NCBI GenBank assembly: GCA_023512835.1
Contig: CM042092.1
Span: 49,190,900 to 49,254,899, forward strand
DNA from: Taxillus chinensis
Taxonomy: Eukaryota; Streptophyta; Magnoliopsida; Santalales; Loranthaceae
Direction of reading: 5' to 3'
Length of the DNA stretch: 64,000 nucleotides
The number at the start of each line of letters is the position of its first letter. Position 1 is the stretch's first letter. The notes below the pieces were generated by a model. That model was not told where the DNA came from and did not search any database. It saw nothing but the letters and a program-made list of their open reading frames with translations. Position numbers and translations under genes: made by a program. Shown here piece by piece: positions 43,401 to 54,299 of the stretch.

Positions 43401-44944
43401 TTTTGGATATGTTTGGGTGTTAGATTTAGTGAGAGTCCATTATAGAAAATTCATATTAGCTAACGTTTTTGGCATTTGTTTGATTTAATGAGAATTTATT
43501 GTTTATAAAGCGTGTTTCTCTTATATATTCTTTACTTTTGTTTGATTTATTTGGTTTCTGTTGATAAATTTTGGAGATGGAGAAGGTTAGCCGTATGACC
43601 CTAAGGAATCTCTTATTTGGCAAAGTCTGGTTGTGGTTGAAATAATATAAATTCTCTTTTTTTTGAAGAGTGAAATATTGTGTTGCAATTTTCGTTGTTG
43701 GACTGAAATAATTGTATTGTTATTTTTTAGGGTGTTGCAGTGAGGAGATCCTAAAAAGGCGCACTGTGTTAGTTGGTGCATAATCATTTACCCCGAAATG
43801 TTGAAGGTTATTTTAGAACAAATAGGTTGTCATCATCATTGCCTTAAAGATCAGTGCTTGAAGCTAAGCTGCCTTGAGTGGAGCAAAGGTCAAATGCAAG
43901 AGTGTACTGACCTCAGCTCGACCCAAGTGCATCTTAGCTTCCTTATGATGCGCAAAACGTGTCAACAGCTTCTTAGCTTCGTCATAGGAGTGTTTCGCCC
44001 AGAGTATTGAAGGTTTGTTATTTTAGATAAACTAATAATAGTTTTGCATATGCTTAATTGTACATATATAACAATCATGCCCATGATTTTTTAAAGACAC
44101 AGAAAGCTTGAGATGGAGAATGTTTCGTTTTGTCGACAATGAGGAAGGTAAGATGAAAGTGAGTATAATCATTTTGCACTGTGTTCATTGGCGCATAATC
44201 ATTTTGCAGATGCATGTTTTTAATTTTGCAAAGATAAAAATCATCTCTTTGATTTATTAAAGATGCATAAAGGTTGGGAAGCTAGTGGGGCTTCAGTGAA
44301 GTCACTACCTTTCATGGCTTTAGGAGATTTGCCGATGTAATGTTAACAAGTTTTGTTATTTTTAAAATCAGTAGCTAGGCAATATTAATGGACTGATCAT
44401 GGTTATTGTTTTTGAAGTTTTGTGTGATGTTTCATGCTGACTGGTGAGAGTGAGTAGGGTTAGCGTTGCCGATGTTGAAGGTTTGTTATTTTTCAATTCA
44501 GTAGTTGGCCAATATTAATGGAGTGATGAAGGATTTTGTGTGTGGTTTTTTATGTGATGTTTCATGCTGACCGGTGAGAGTGACGAGGGCTTGATTTGCC
44601 AATGGTGTGAAGCTTGAAAATCCGCATGACGATGGGACTGTAAGGAAAGCCATTTTGCTTCAGAGTGCCCCCATCAAGCTTGAGTTCGACGTCTAAGCCA
44701 TTGATATTTGCTTGTGTGCTAGCTGAAGTTAGATTAGGAGAGAGTATTAACATATTGTGTTCATTGTAATTATGAATATGGAAAGTTTGTTATGGAAAGT
44801 GTTCTATGAGCAACAACTTTGTTGTTTGAGGACTACATACATACCTGTAATGGCGGGAAAACTTTAAGTATATATGACTAAGTTGAGATGTAGTGACATG
44901 TCTCGAATAGAATTAAAGAACTGATCTCTTATTCATCCCGAATC
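43401..44944. other. Intergenic, with a diverged direct duplication
   Basis: No convincing gene. Two related stretches of about 115 bp (44345-44465 and 44478-44592) share TTGTTATTTTT...TCAGTAG, CAATATTAATGGA and GATGTTTCATGCTGACYGGTGAGAGTGA blocks at a spacing near 130 bp, so a local duplication is likely. The minus strand at 44640-44710 has a short frame (NINGLDVELKLDGGTLKQNGF) without a recognised family. Confidence 0.5.
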
Positions 44945-44949
44945 GAAGT

Positions 44950-46872
44950 TGTTGGATATATATAGGATTTGATGAAGCTGCCAAGATACAGTCTAAGTCT
45001 TGAGACTAGTTGTTCTGAAGGTCGTTGGGTCGAAGAGTCGAAGTTAGTACAAGTAAAACTATCACAGGACATATGGGTGAGAGGCTCATAGACTCGTAGG
45101 GTCTAGAGACTTGAAGCACATTTGTGACAGAACATATTGCGACTCGTAGATCCAGGGTTGAAGGTCGTAGAGTCATAATGCGGAAAAGAGAGCATTACTG
45201 CAAGTAATGACAAAGTTAGAGATTCGTAGAGTCAAAGAATTCTAAAGAATAGTAACCAATTTTAAATAACTCAAAGACTCGAAGCCCATAGAACTATAGA
45301 GTCCCTAGAGCACTTATGTCACTTAATAGAACTTAAAGTACTGCTAGACTCGTAGACTCAAGGGTCGCAGAGTCGCCGCCTTAAAACACTGTTAAGAAAA
45401 CAGGACTCGCAGACTCGTAGGTCAAAGGTTAAAGAATCGAAGCCAAAAAGACTGACTAACTAAAATGAAACTGTAACTCGAGAGTCGTAGAGTTGTAGAC
45501 TTAAGAGATACAAGTAACTTAAAGAACTAGTCAGACACATCACAGACTCGGAGATCATGAAGGCTGAGAGTTATAGCTGAAGGGTCGTAGCCGTAGAAGT
45601 CGAAGACTCGTAGAATACAGAAACTCGGTGCATGAGCAACTGCGAAAGACTAAGGAAGAAATGTAAAGTCTAAGACTCGTAGAGTCGAAGAGCCTCTTAG
45701 TCAAGCAAAATAAACTGAGAGACCCAAAGGTCGAAGACTCGCAGAGTTAGGGTCGTAGACTCGCAGTTATAACAATAGGTAGATTAGGCACACTACGAAG
45801 AAGTCACTCTAAGAGCCATTAGGATAGTTGGAGACTCGTAGAGTCGTAGACTTACAGTTAATAGAGTGACACAAAAGACTTAATCTAACTTGAACACTAG
45901 CCTCGAAGATTCGAAGATATATGAGTCGTACACTCGCAAATATCAACACTATAAAGCCTGAAGCAAACTTCCACAACTTCGACAGGCTCTAACTGAAACC
46001 TTCGAGTCACCAAACCTACGAAGCACCCGCTTTCAAGGCATACTTACAACCCTAAGCATATTCACTTAACGATATCGTCAGCTAGGGTTTGTACAGTAAG
46101 CCTGCACCGTCTCGAGCAGTTGAAGCGCAGTTAATGTCGCATTAATTGCTACCAACTACCCTCCATGGATGAACGGCCAAGATCGACTGCGTAAGTATGG
46201 GCATGCAACTGCACAGCATGGGCAATAGATCTGCAAATCAGAGCATATCAACCCATCCCCTGACATCCCCCATATCCAGTGGTGGGAAATCAGTTTGTCG
46301 GATGGACAACTAGACGCACAACACTTTAAACTTAAAATATATCTCTCTCTCACACTTAATGACAAAACTTGGAGTTAACCTCTTCCTCTGAAAGTGTGGG
46401 ATACACAAAATACAAGATAAAGGATTCTGACACACATTAAGATAATATCTTTTGTAGAATTCAAGCAAGAGTTCCAACGCTAGAGAGAGAGACTCTGAAA
46501 GAGAGAACTTCCAAAGTGCTGTGCACCATGTTAAACCAAGATCAAAATCAAACCTTTTGATACAAAATATACTCTTGTTCATCCAAGATCCAGCACGATT
46601 ATCGAGTCTCATTTCAGTATTGTTTTCCACAATCCAAACTATCACGGTCCATTCTTTACACATTTGAGATCTATGAACCCAGAGCATTTACTACATCTCA
46701 GATTTGTTTGATAGCTCATAACTCACATTTCACTCACATTACTACTGTCGTCTTCTCTATCTATACTTCTATCACAGTCATCATAGAAAGATCCAAAACC
46801 AGTTAACAGTCTAGCTTCCGCAAACGAAGAAAGTCTATTCACTCCCCCTCTAAACTCACTTTGGGACCTATA
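44950..46872 (+). mobile_element. Solo LTR of a SIRE-type Ty1/copia element
   Basis: It starts TGTTGGATATATATAGG, like the SIRE LTR start at 52934 (TGTTGGATCAAACC), and ends CTCCCCCTCTAAACTC...GGGACCTATA, parallel to that element's ...CCCCCTCTAGGCTCC...GGGACCATCA end. The 5-bp duplication GAAGT flanks it (44945-44949 and 46873-46877). No internal region follows, so it is a solo LTR of 1,923 bp. Its 5' two thirds are packed with variants of GACTCGTAGAGTC. Confidence 0.88.
44990..45960. repeat. Dispersed short repeats related to GACTCGTAGAGTC
   Basis: Dozens of copies of GACTCGTAG, GAGTCGTAG and GAGTCGAAG occur every 15-60 bases, often as the near-palindrome GACTCGTAGAGTC (e.g. near 45218, 45670, 45834). 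The repeats are confined to the solo SIRE LTR. Confidence 0.85.
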
Positions 46873-46919
46873 GAAGTTCAAAGGAAACTAATAATCATCA
46901 GTTAACGGGCGATCAAATA

Positions 46920-47280
46920 TCCCGAACCGAAGTAACCTTTCCTTCATAACGAGCGAGCTGGAGCAGTTATATGGTAGCTTCGATTCGGGATGTCCGATGC
47001 CGCTCGAGCCGAAGTCCAACATCATGAGCCGAAGCAACCTTACCTTCATAACGAGCGAGCTTCAGCAGTTATATGGCAGCTCCGATTCGGGATGTCCTAT
47101 TACGCCCGAACCAAAGTCCAACATCTTGAACCGAAGTAACCTTACCTTCATAACGAGTGAGCTTCAGCAGTTATATGGCAGCTCCAATTCAGGATGTCCT
47201 ATTACGCTTGAGCTGAAGTCCAACATCCAGAACCGAAGTAAGCTTACCGTGATGAAGAGCGAGCTTCACCTGTTACATGT
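46920..47280. repeat. 102-bp minisatellite, about 3.5 units
   Basis: The CCTTCATAACGAG block recurs at 46941, 47043 and 47145, with a diverged copy at 47247, exactly 102 bases apart each time. The units contain a CGATTCGGGATGTCC block. Because 102 is a multiple of three, one frame remains open (34-residue repeat with SNLTFITSELQQLYGSS), but I see no promoter or homology that would make it a gene. Confidence 0.92.
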
Positions 47281-47508
47281 GGGATTTGTTCTTTTTAGCA
47301 TCACCACCACTTATTTGTGACTTCTCAGTCTGTCGTTCATCTTATGATGTTGCAAGTACACGTTTGCGTTTGAAACATAGAAATTGGTTCGGTTTAAGTT
47401 TGAAAGGTACTATAATTAGGGAAGTCATGCGCACTTTTCCTGCATTGAAAATATGCATTGCATCAGTGTGTATGCTATATATGCAATGAAGATTATTAAT
47501 CAAAACAA

Positions 47509-48008
47509 TCAACTCTCATATGAACCTTGTGTGGGCCACGAAAAACATAATTCTGGGCTCAATATAGCATTCTCAAACACTCTAGCGTCATGCGCACTTC
47601 CTTCCCATCCGGAACATACAAACGTAAAGCGCATGTCGAAGTTCACAGCACACATTACATTTTGCGTGATAACGTTTTTCCTATTACGCCATGACGTTGC
47701 CTTCGCAGCAGGAACCTTTGTGCTAACATGGGTGCTGTCAATGACACCTACACATGCCTGAAACATTAATAAACAATGTGTTATTATGGTACTGACTGAA
47801 TGCGTTGTCTTTTAATGTGTAACTATCAGTTATTGTGTGTCTTATGTCATACAAATGCCAACTGGAAACCTACCTGAAACGATGGATAGTACTTCTTTGT
47901 GTGTAATGACTCTGACAGGCCTTGACAATCTCGATCTGGAGTAATAATACGAACCCCCCAATGCATGTATCACACGCAACATAAATCGGAATCGTCTATG
48001 TACAGTTC
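47509..48008 (-). pseudogene. PIF/Harbinger transposase-like remnant
   Basis: In minus-strand order: TVHRRFRFMLRVIHALG (about 47950-48005), a one-base frame change, then TPDRDCQGLSESLHTKKYYPSFQ (to about 47874). An intron with GT-AG ends (about 47767-47873) follows, then ACVGVIDSTHV...QNVMCAVNFDMRFTFVCSGWEGSAHDARVFENAI to a stop at 47509. This is the DDE nuclease region of PIF/Harbinger-type transposases (HARBI1-like). The first two acidic residues of the triad are visible (VIDSTH, AHDARV), and the third would lie beyond the break. An Athila-type LTR retrotransposon is inserted at 48008/48009 and removes the N-terminal part. Confidence 0.8.
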
Positions 48009-49409
48009 TGATAACTGCATAATTTGTCATTAATTTTGCATGTAATTTATGGGCTTTAATTGAATATTTTATTAAATTAATGTATTTTTATAATAGTTTT
48101 CTCCAATTTCAATTATTCACTGTTTTATTTATTTTTATAGATTTAATATTAATTTTGGTGGTTTTTAATGTTAAATTGATTATTCCAATTTTGATATTAA
48201 TTCTCTGGGCTTAATTGATTATTTTAATTTTAATCTTAGCATAATTTCTCTCTCTATATATTTTCGTTAATTGCATTATGTTTTTATTTTTATTGTAATA
48301 TATTGTTGAATAGTTTTTGTGTTTTACTTTATTATTATTATTATTAATATTATTATTATTATTATTATTTGTTTTTAATTGTTTTTGCATGTTACGTATG
48401 TTCACTTGGAGAGCAATTTGAAAGGAATTGAATTAATTATAGTGGGGCCACACATTAATTGGAAATTTTGGGCATTACGTTAGAATGACGAAAAAAAAGG
48501 AAAGAAGTGATTGCACGAGCCAAGGCGTGAATGAAAAAGCAAGGAAGAAAAAAATGCAACTAATATGTTATATTTAAACAGCCCATGCGACGCCTAAAAA
48601 ATACCCAACAACGCCATAGTTCATTCATTCCAGCCTTTGCGCAATAGTTTTGCGGAGCAGATATTGGAGAGAGATACACAACAGGCATTGAAGATTCAAA
48701 TCGAGTTCAAGACTGGACATTTAATTGTTTGTAACCTATTTTTCTTAATTCTGTTATTTTAATTTTTCCGATCAGATTTGTGATTTTTCAACCCATGGCG
48801 GGATAAGTATTTTGTAATCGGTTTAGCGTAGCACTTTGGATGCTTATTTTGAATCCATGTTTTAATATTTAATTTGGTATTTTATGTGCTATGAATTAAT
48901 TCTCCAACTCTTTGATTTGTTGATTTAATATCTCGGTTGAGTATTAATTTAATAATTCATTGTGCATTAATGCTTTATTTGAGTGAAAAGATTTGTTTCA
49001 TAGGGAACGGGCAGTCTTTTGAGAATTGATTCATAATTATTCTGGTTGGAATAAATTCATAATTTGTTTGTATTCATGGTGTCTTGATGCATTTAAATTA
49101 TGAGGCCATAATTTATCTAATTTATCTTTTGGGATAGTGATAAACAGCATTCAGGTGTGAAGTTAAACCGGTTACATGTTTGATTAATTGAATTTCTTAG
49201 TTAAAAATCTTTGCTTTAATTAGTTTTAATTCAATCAAAAATCCCCCCATTTTATATTTATTCTTTTGCATTAGTTTTTGTTAAACAAGTAATTAAATAG
49301 ATTGAATTGAATTTTATAAGTCCTCTGGTAGAGAACGATCTAGGTTAAGCCACTAGTTATACTTAGTTTAATTTTTTTTGGAGTGCGTGTGCGACAAATG
49401 CTCTTTTCA
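48009..49409 (+). repeat. 5' LTR of Athila-type gypsy element
   Basis: It starts TGATAACTGCATAATTTG and ends TGCTCTTTTCA, three bases before the PBS. It is 1,401 bp and AT-rich. The 3' LTR is not in the window. Confidence 0.8.
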
Positions 49410-49412
49410 AAT

Positions 49413-49430
49413 TGGCGCCGTTGCCGGGGA
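49413..49430 (+). promoter_or_regulatory. Primer-binding site of Athila-type element (tRNA-Asp)
   Basis: TGGCGCCGTTGCCGGGGA follows the LTR. It is the well-known primer-binding site of the Athila lineage, complementary to the 3' end of tRNA-Asp. Confidence 0.9.
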
Positions 49431-49774
49431 GGCATTAAATTTGATTCAATTTATTTTCTTGCTTGTTTTATTATTTATCTTGATTTTAATTTATTTATTA
49501 TTTTATTCGGACTTATCAAGTAGTTTCTTGTTTTTGTTTTTGCGGGTTTCCTTTTTGTTTTATTTTATTTATTTATTTATTTTATTTAAAAAATAAAAAA
49601 AAAGTTTCCATTTTTCTAAAATTTCCTTTTTTGCAGGTTTCCTTTTCTAACAAGTTTCCTGTTTTGTTTTATTTCTTTTTTCTCATAGTTTTATTTTTTT
49701 GTAGGTTTTTCTTTTTCTTTTTCTTTTATTTTATTTTCTCTTCTCTTCCTCTTAATTTCCTTTTTTGGAGTTTT

Positions 49775-50551
49775 ATGACACGGCCCACTTCAAGGGAACT
49801 ACTAGATTTGGATTTAAAGGTTGAGCGGAGCTTGAGGACTCGTCTTCGACACACTCAAGTAAAGGAAGAAAGCCCCTCACCAACAATGGTAGGGCCAAAC
49901 GGAGAGTACAACCGCACCATCCGAGAGTTGGCAGCACCAGACATCAACTATCAACCGACGTGTATTGCCTACCCAACCTTGGAGACTGACTTCGAGCTTA
50001 GATCTGGTCTTATACATCTTCTTCTCAAGTTCCATGGACTATCTGGAGGAGACCCACACATGCATCTTAAGGAGTTCAACGTGGTCTGCTCAACCATGAA
50101 GCCCCGCAATGTCCCAGAAGATCAGATCAAGTTGAGAGCTTTCCCATTCTCACTTGATGGAGCCGCAAAAGATCGGTTGTATTACTTGCAAACAGAAGAT
50201 GTCACATGCTGGAACGAGCTAAAGAAATTATTCTTGAATCGATTCTTCCTAGCATCGAGGACCACAACGATCCGGAAGGAGATCTCAGGCATCAAACAAG
50301 GACATAGTGAGACGATGTACAAGTATTGGGAGCACCTCAAGAAGTTGGTTGCTAGTTGTCCACATCACCAAATTAGCGACCAACTCCTCATTCAGTACTT
50401 CTATAAGGGTCTCACATCTATGGAGAGGAGCATGGTGGATGCAGCTGCAGGAGGAGCCCTAGTTGATAAAACACCAGTGGATGCAAGAGCTCTAATTGAT
50501 AAGATGGCACAGAATACGCAACAATTTGGAGATCGAGCATTGCTTACATAG
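49775..50551 (+). pseudogene. Athila-type gag
   Basis: The ATG at 49775 begins MTRPTSRELLDLDLK. The capsid-like retrotransposon gag domain follows: GGDPHMHLKEFNVVCSTMKPRNVPEDQIKLRAFPFSLDGAAKDRLYYL, then NELKKLFLNRFF and the GHSETMYKYWEHLKKLVASCPHH block. A TAG at 50549-50551 ends the frame. From there to about 51340 only decayed gag-like sequence with several stops is readable, including a partial zinc knuckle (CGIYTATDHHTDACP). Confidence 0.85.
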
Positions 50552-51341
50552 CAAGGAGTCCACCATGTGAGCCCCAGCATACAGCCTAGTCTTGAGGCGC
50601 ACAAGCTTGATAAGATCTCTACTATGATAAGGCAGATGGCCATAGCCTTACCATCCCTCGCTAGTCCTACAAAAGTTTGTGGAATCTACACTGCCACTGA
50701 TCACCATACTGATGCATGTCCCCAACTCTAGGGAACAGAAGAGTGCAATGGCATCTTTCCAGGTCGCCCATATGAGCAGCAGCAGCAGCGTCCCCGTCAG
50801 CGAAATATGATCCATTCTCACAAACATATAATCCAGGGTGAAGAGATCATCCCAATCTTCGCTATGGGACAGGGCAACCCTAGAGACCTCCATATCCTCA
50901 GAATTTTCAAAAGCGGCCTGAGGGGCCAACATCAAATGGTCAACAGCAAGCTTATCCTCAACAAAAGGCAGAACTAGATAACTTTTATCTCCTTCAGCAG
51001 ATTGTGCTCAACCAACAGAATGAGTTGAAGGAACTTAAGATGCAAATAAGTCAGATGGCCACCGCTGTGCATGAGATCACTAGTCAGTAGCAAAACACAC
51101 TTCCCTCTCAGACTACTCCCAATCCTAAGGGGAATGTTAGTTCTATCACTTTGAGGAATGGCAAGCAAACTAGAGATCCATAGGTTCCATCTACTCCATC
51201 AGGATTTGCACCACTAGCCAAGGGGCCACCCCAACCTTAACCACTGAGGAACCAGAAATCAAGGAAAAAGAGCTGAAGAAGGAGAAGGAGACCACCTCTA
51301 GACCTCTTCCATTCCCATATAAGGCTATTTAAAACAAGAAG

Positions 51342-52933
51342 ATGCACGATGAGGTAATTCAAGAGGAGGTTCTAGATATATTTAAAAAGGTGGAGATCAA
51401 CATTCCACTCTTGGAGGCTGTCAAGCAAATCCCTCGATTTGCTAAATTCTTGAAGAAACTATGTATCAATAGAAGAAGAAGCCTAAAGGGAGTTGAAAGG
51501 GTCAACCTTGGGAGAATAGTCTCAGCACTCATCATGCATTCTCCTCCCATGCCTCCGAAGTGTGAAGACCCTGGCACCTTTATTATTCCATGTACCATTA
51601 GGACACTTCACTTTTCTGATGCTTTGTGTGACTTGGGCGTCTCTATCAATGTCATGCCATATTTTGTCTACTCCTCTCTTCACATTGGGGAGCTTAAGCC
51701 AACACAGGTGGTAGTTCAATTGGCTAATAGATCCACAGTTGGACCAGTTGACGTTCTTGAGGATGTTCTAGTTAGAGTGAGAGATGCTATCTTTCCCGCT
51801 GATTTATATGTCCTCAACATGGAGGAGGACTTGGCGAACTCACATGCCCCTATCATTCTTGGCAGGCCATTCCTCAAAACTGCCAAGGCCATCATTGATG
51901 TTTATCAAGGTACGCTTTCTATGGAGTTTGGTGATGAAATTATTAGATTTAATATTTTAGACTCCATGAAGCATCCCATTGAGCATAGTGTCTTATTTCT
52001 CTCACACACTGAACCACCATATAATATTGATTTTGACCTTGATTTCAGTGATATGATTGATTTTGATGATGAGGTGGATAATGTTAATGGATTGAATGCT
52101 TTGTTTTCTGATGATGTTGCACATGTTCACTCTATTTCTTCTTGTGCACAAATGTCTATACCTAGCATGCTTCCTTCCATACAACACCCACTTACACTTG
52201 AGTTGAAACCTTTGCCTAGTAATTTGAAATATGCATATTTGATGAATAGAGATAAATCGCCTATTATCATTGCTAATAATCTCCTACCAGATCAAGAGAC
52301 CAAACTGCTAGCTCTCTTGAGGGACAATATTAAGGCAATAGGTTGGACATTAGCTGATATTCCTGGACTCAGCCCATCTACTTGCATGCATAGGATTTTC
52401 TTAGAAGATGGTGCTAAACTAGTGAGGCAGCCCCAAAGGAGGCTAAACCCCACTTTGTTAGAAGTTGTAAAGAAAGAGGTTGAAAAATTATTTGCAACTG
52501 GCATTATTTATCCTATCTCTGATTCTCAGTGGGTTAGTCCTGTTCAAGTGGTACCCAAAAAGACTGAGTTCACTGAGGTGAAAAATGAGAGGGAGGAATT
52601 GGTTCCTATGCGAGTCCATAATAGCTGGCGAGTATGCATTGATTATAGGAGACTTAATGGTGTCACTCATAAGGACCACTTCCCACTCCCCTTCATTGAC
52701 CAAATGTTAGAGAGACTGGCAGGTAGGACACATTATTGCTTCTTGGATGGTTTTTCTGGCTATTTTCAGGTTCCCATTGCTCCAGAGGGCCAAAAGAAGA
52801 CTACATTCACTTGCCCATTTGGTACTTTTGCTTGTAAAAGGATGCCATTCAGTCTTTGTATTGCTCCTGGTACTTTCCAAAGATGCATGATGAGTATATT
52901 TTTTGATTTTCTTGAGAATTGCATGGAAGCATT
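51342..52933 (+). pseudogene. Athila-type pol: protease and RT, truncated
   Basis: One long frame holds an aspartic-protease-like region (LCDLGVSINVMP; the family usually has DLGAS, so the Ala is changed to Val) and ILGRPFLKTAKAIIDV. The RT N-terminal half follows: WVSPVQVVPKK, WRVCIDYRRLNGVTHKDHFPLPFIDQMLERLAG and TCPFGTFACKRMPF. The frame is cut exactly before the catalytic MDD motif by the SIRE LTR at 52934; codons after that belong to the LTR. Flanking bases GCATT (52929-52933) are the left copy of the duplicated target. Confidence 0.88.
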
Positions 52934-54238
52934 TGTTGGATCAAACCCAGAATTTGGATAATGCTGATAAAGCCTTATGTAATTTGATCTGAGATCTTTT
53001 GTGTTTATTTGATCGTTGCAGAAGATATGTTATTAATCCGGAGATGCACTCGTGAGAGCCAAGCTAAGGATAGGATACATAATCCTGATCCGGACAAGAG
53101 TGAGTGTCGTCAAACACTTGGTAAATAACCAAGTCATTAATACATACGGAATAAGGAACATTCGTGCGGACTAAGAACTTAAAAGCTATGGATTGCGGAA
53201 TATGTTCCTAGTGCCTCAAACGGACTAAGTCAAACTCATACGGAGTAAGGAAGTGTTAATGCGGAATAAGGACCCGAGTCTCTATTCGCACGGAGTAAGA
53301 AAACTAGATGCGGAGTAAGGAATCCGGACGACTTTACTCATACGGAGTAAGGAAGCGCTAGTACGGAGTAAGCATTTCGAACCCTTAGACTCGCCCGGAG
53401 TAAGGAACTTACATACGGAGTAAGGAATTTACATACGGAGTAAGGAACTTACATACGGAGTAAGGAACTTACATACGGAGTAAGTAATTTACATGCGGAG
53501 TAAGGAACTTACATGTCGAGTAAGGAAGCGCTGACACGGACTAAGGATTCCAGTACTAAATAGATATGGAGTAAGCAACCACTGACACGGAGTAAGGTTC
53601 CGAGCTTCATTAGCAACGGAGTAAGGAAAATTACACCGGACCAAGAAGATACTACTTCAACTCACCACATTTAAAGTTATCAGCTCGTGGCGTCCCGATG
53701 TAAGACAAACTTATTGAGAACCTGAAGAATCTTACACGTGGATCATCCGGATATGTGGACACAACCTCAATTGTATTTGGGAACTCACAAATGCACTTAT
53801 ATTCTTCAAACCCAAGACCTTGAGCTCCACAAACCGCAGCAGTCAAGACGGAGAGATTGCTGAGGAATAGTTAGTGCTGAATGCATTCTGGAACTACAAG
53901 TTCCAAGGTTATCTCTTAGGAATGTTTGTATAAATATTCATACTTGTATATTTGTAAAGGAGTGTACGTGTGCGAACAAGCCTGAATAACCTGTGTATGC
54001 ACAAGAGCTCAAAGAAATAATCTAGGCTAGTGTGTGAATCCCTTTATAAACAGAGTGTAAGAGAGTCTTGCTTCTATTTTGTTGTATTTATCTCTTGATA
54101 ATAAAACAAAATACTTCCACTATCTGGTTATCTCCGCAGTGATTCTATCACTTGACTAGATTAGTGTAGTGCCTTAAGAGATAAAAAGAGTTTAGATAAG
54201 AGCCTATTCACCCCCCTCTAGGCTCCAAGGGACCATCA
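52934..54238 (+). repeat. 5' LTR of SIRE-type copia element
   Basis: It begins TGTTGGATCAAACC inside the Athila RT frame and ends ...CTCCAAGGGACCATCA, two bases before the PBS (1,305 bp). It contains a block of CGGAGTAAGG repeats (53140-53640) and, near its 3' end, GATAATAAAACAAAATACTTCC, which is also found at 25810. Confidence 0.88.
53140..53640 (+). repeat. Tandem CGGAGTAAGGAA repeats in SIRE LTR
   Basis: More than 20 copies of (A/T)CGGAGTAAGGA occur. Between about 53396 and 53525 they form a clean 20-bp array CATACGGAGTAAGGAACTTA; elsewhere the spacing varies. Confidence 0.93.
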
Positions 54239-54240
54239 AG

Positions 54241-54253
54241 TGGTATCAGAGCA
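54241..54253 (+). promoter_or_regulatory. Primer-binding site of SIRE-type element (tRNA-Met)
   Basis: TGGTATCAGAGCA follows the LTR with a two-base gap, as usual in Ty1/copia elements of plants. Confidence 0.92.
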
Positions 54254-54299
54254 AGTCTATTTGTTCAAAAGTAGAGATCCCACTCTTTTACTCTAAGCA

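Larger units (their letters stand above)
48009..52933 (+). mobile_element. Athila-type Ty3/gypsy element, 5' half (interrupted by SIRE)
   Basis: LTR, PBS, gag and pol up to the middle of RT are present. The element is cut at 52933 by the insertion of a SIRE-type copia element, and its remaining part should lie right of the window. It is itself inserted in a PIF/Harbinger transposase remnant. Confidence 0.85.

Noticed and set aside
46997..47320. Repeat protein gene in the 102-bp minisatellite
   Set aside because: The frame is open because 102 is a multiple of three; no start context, homology or splice structure supports a gene.
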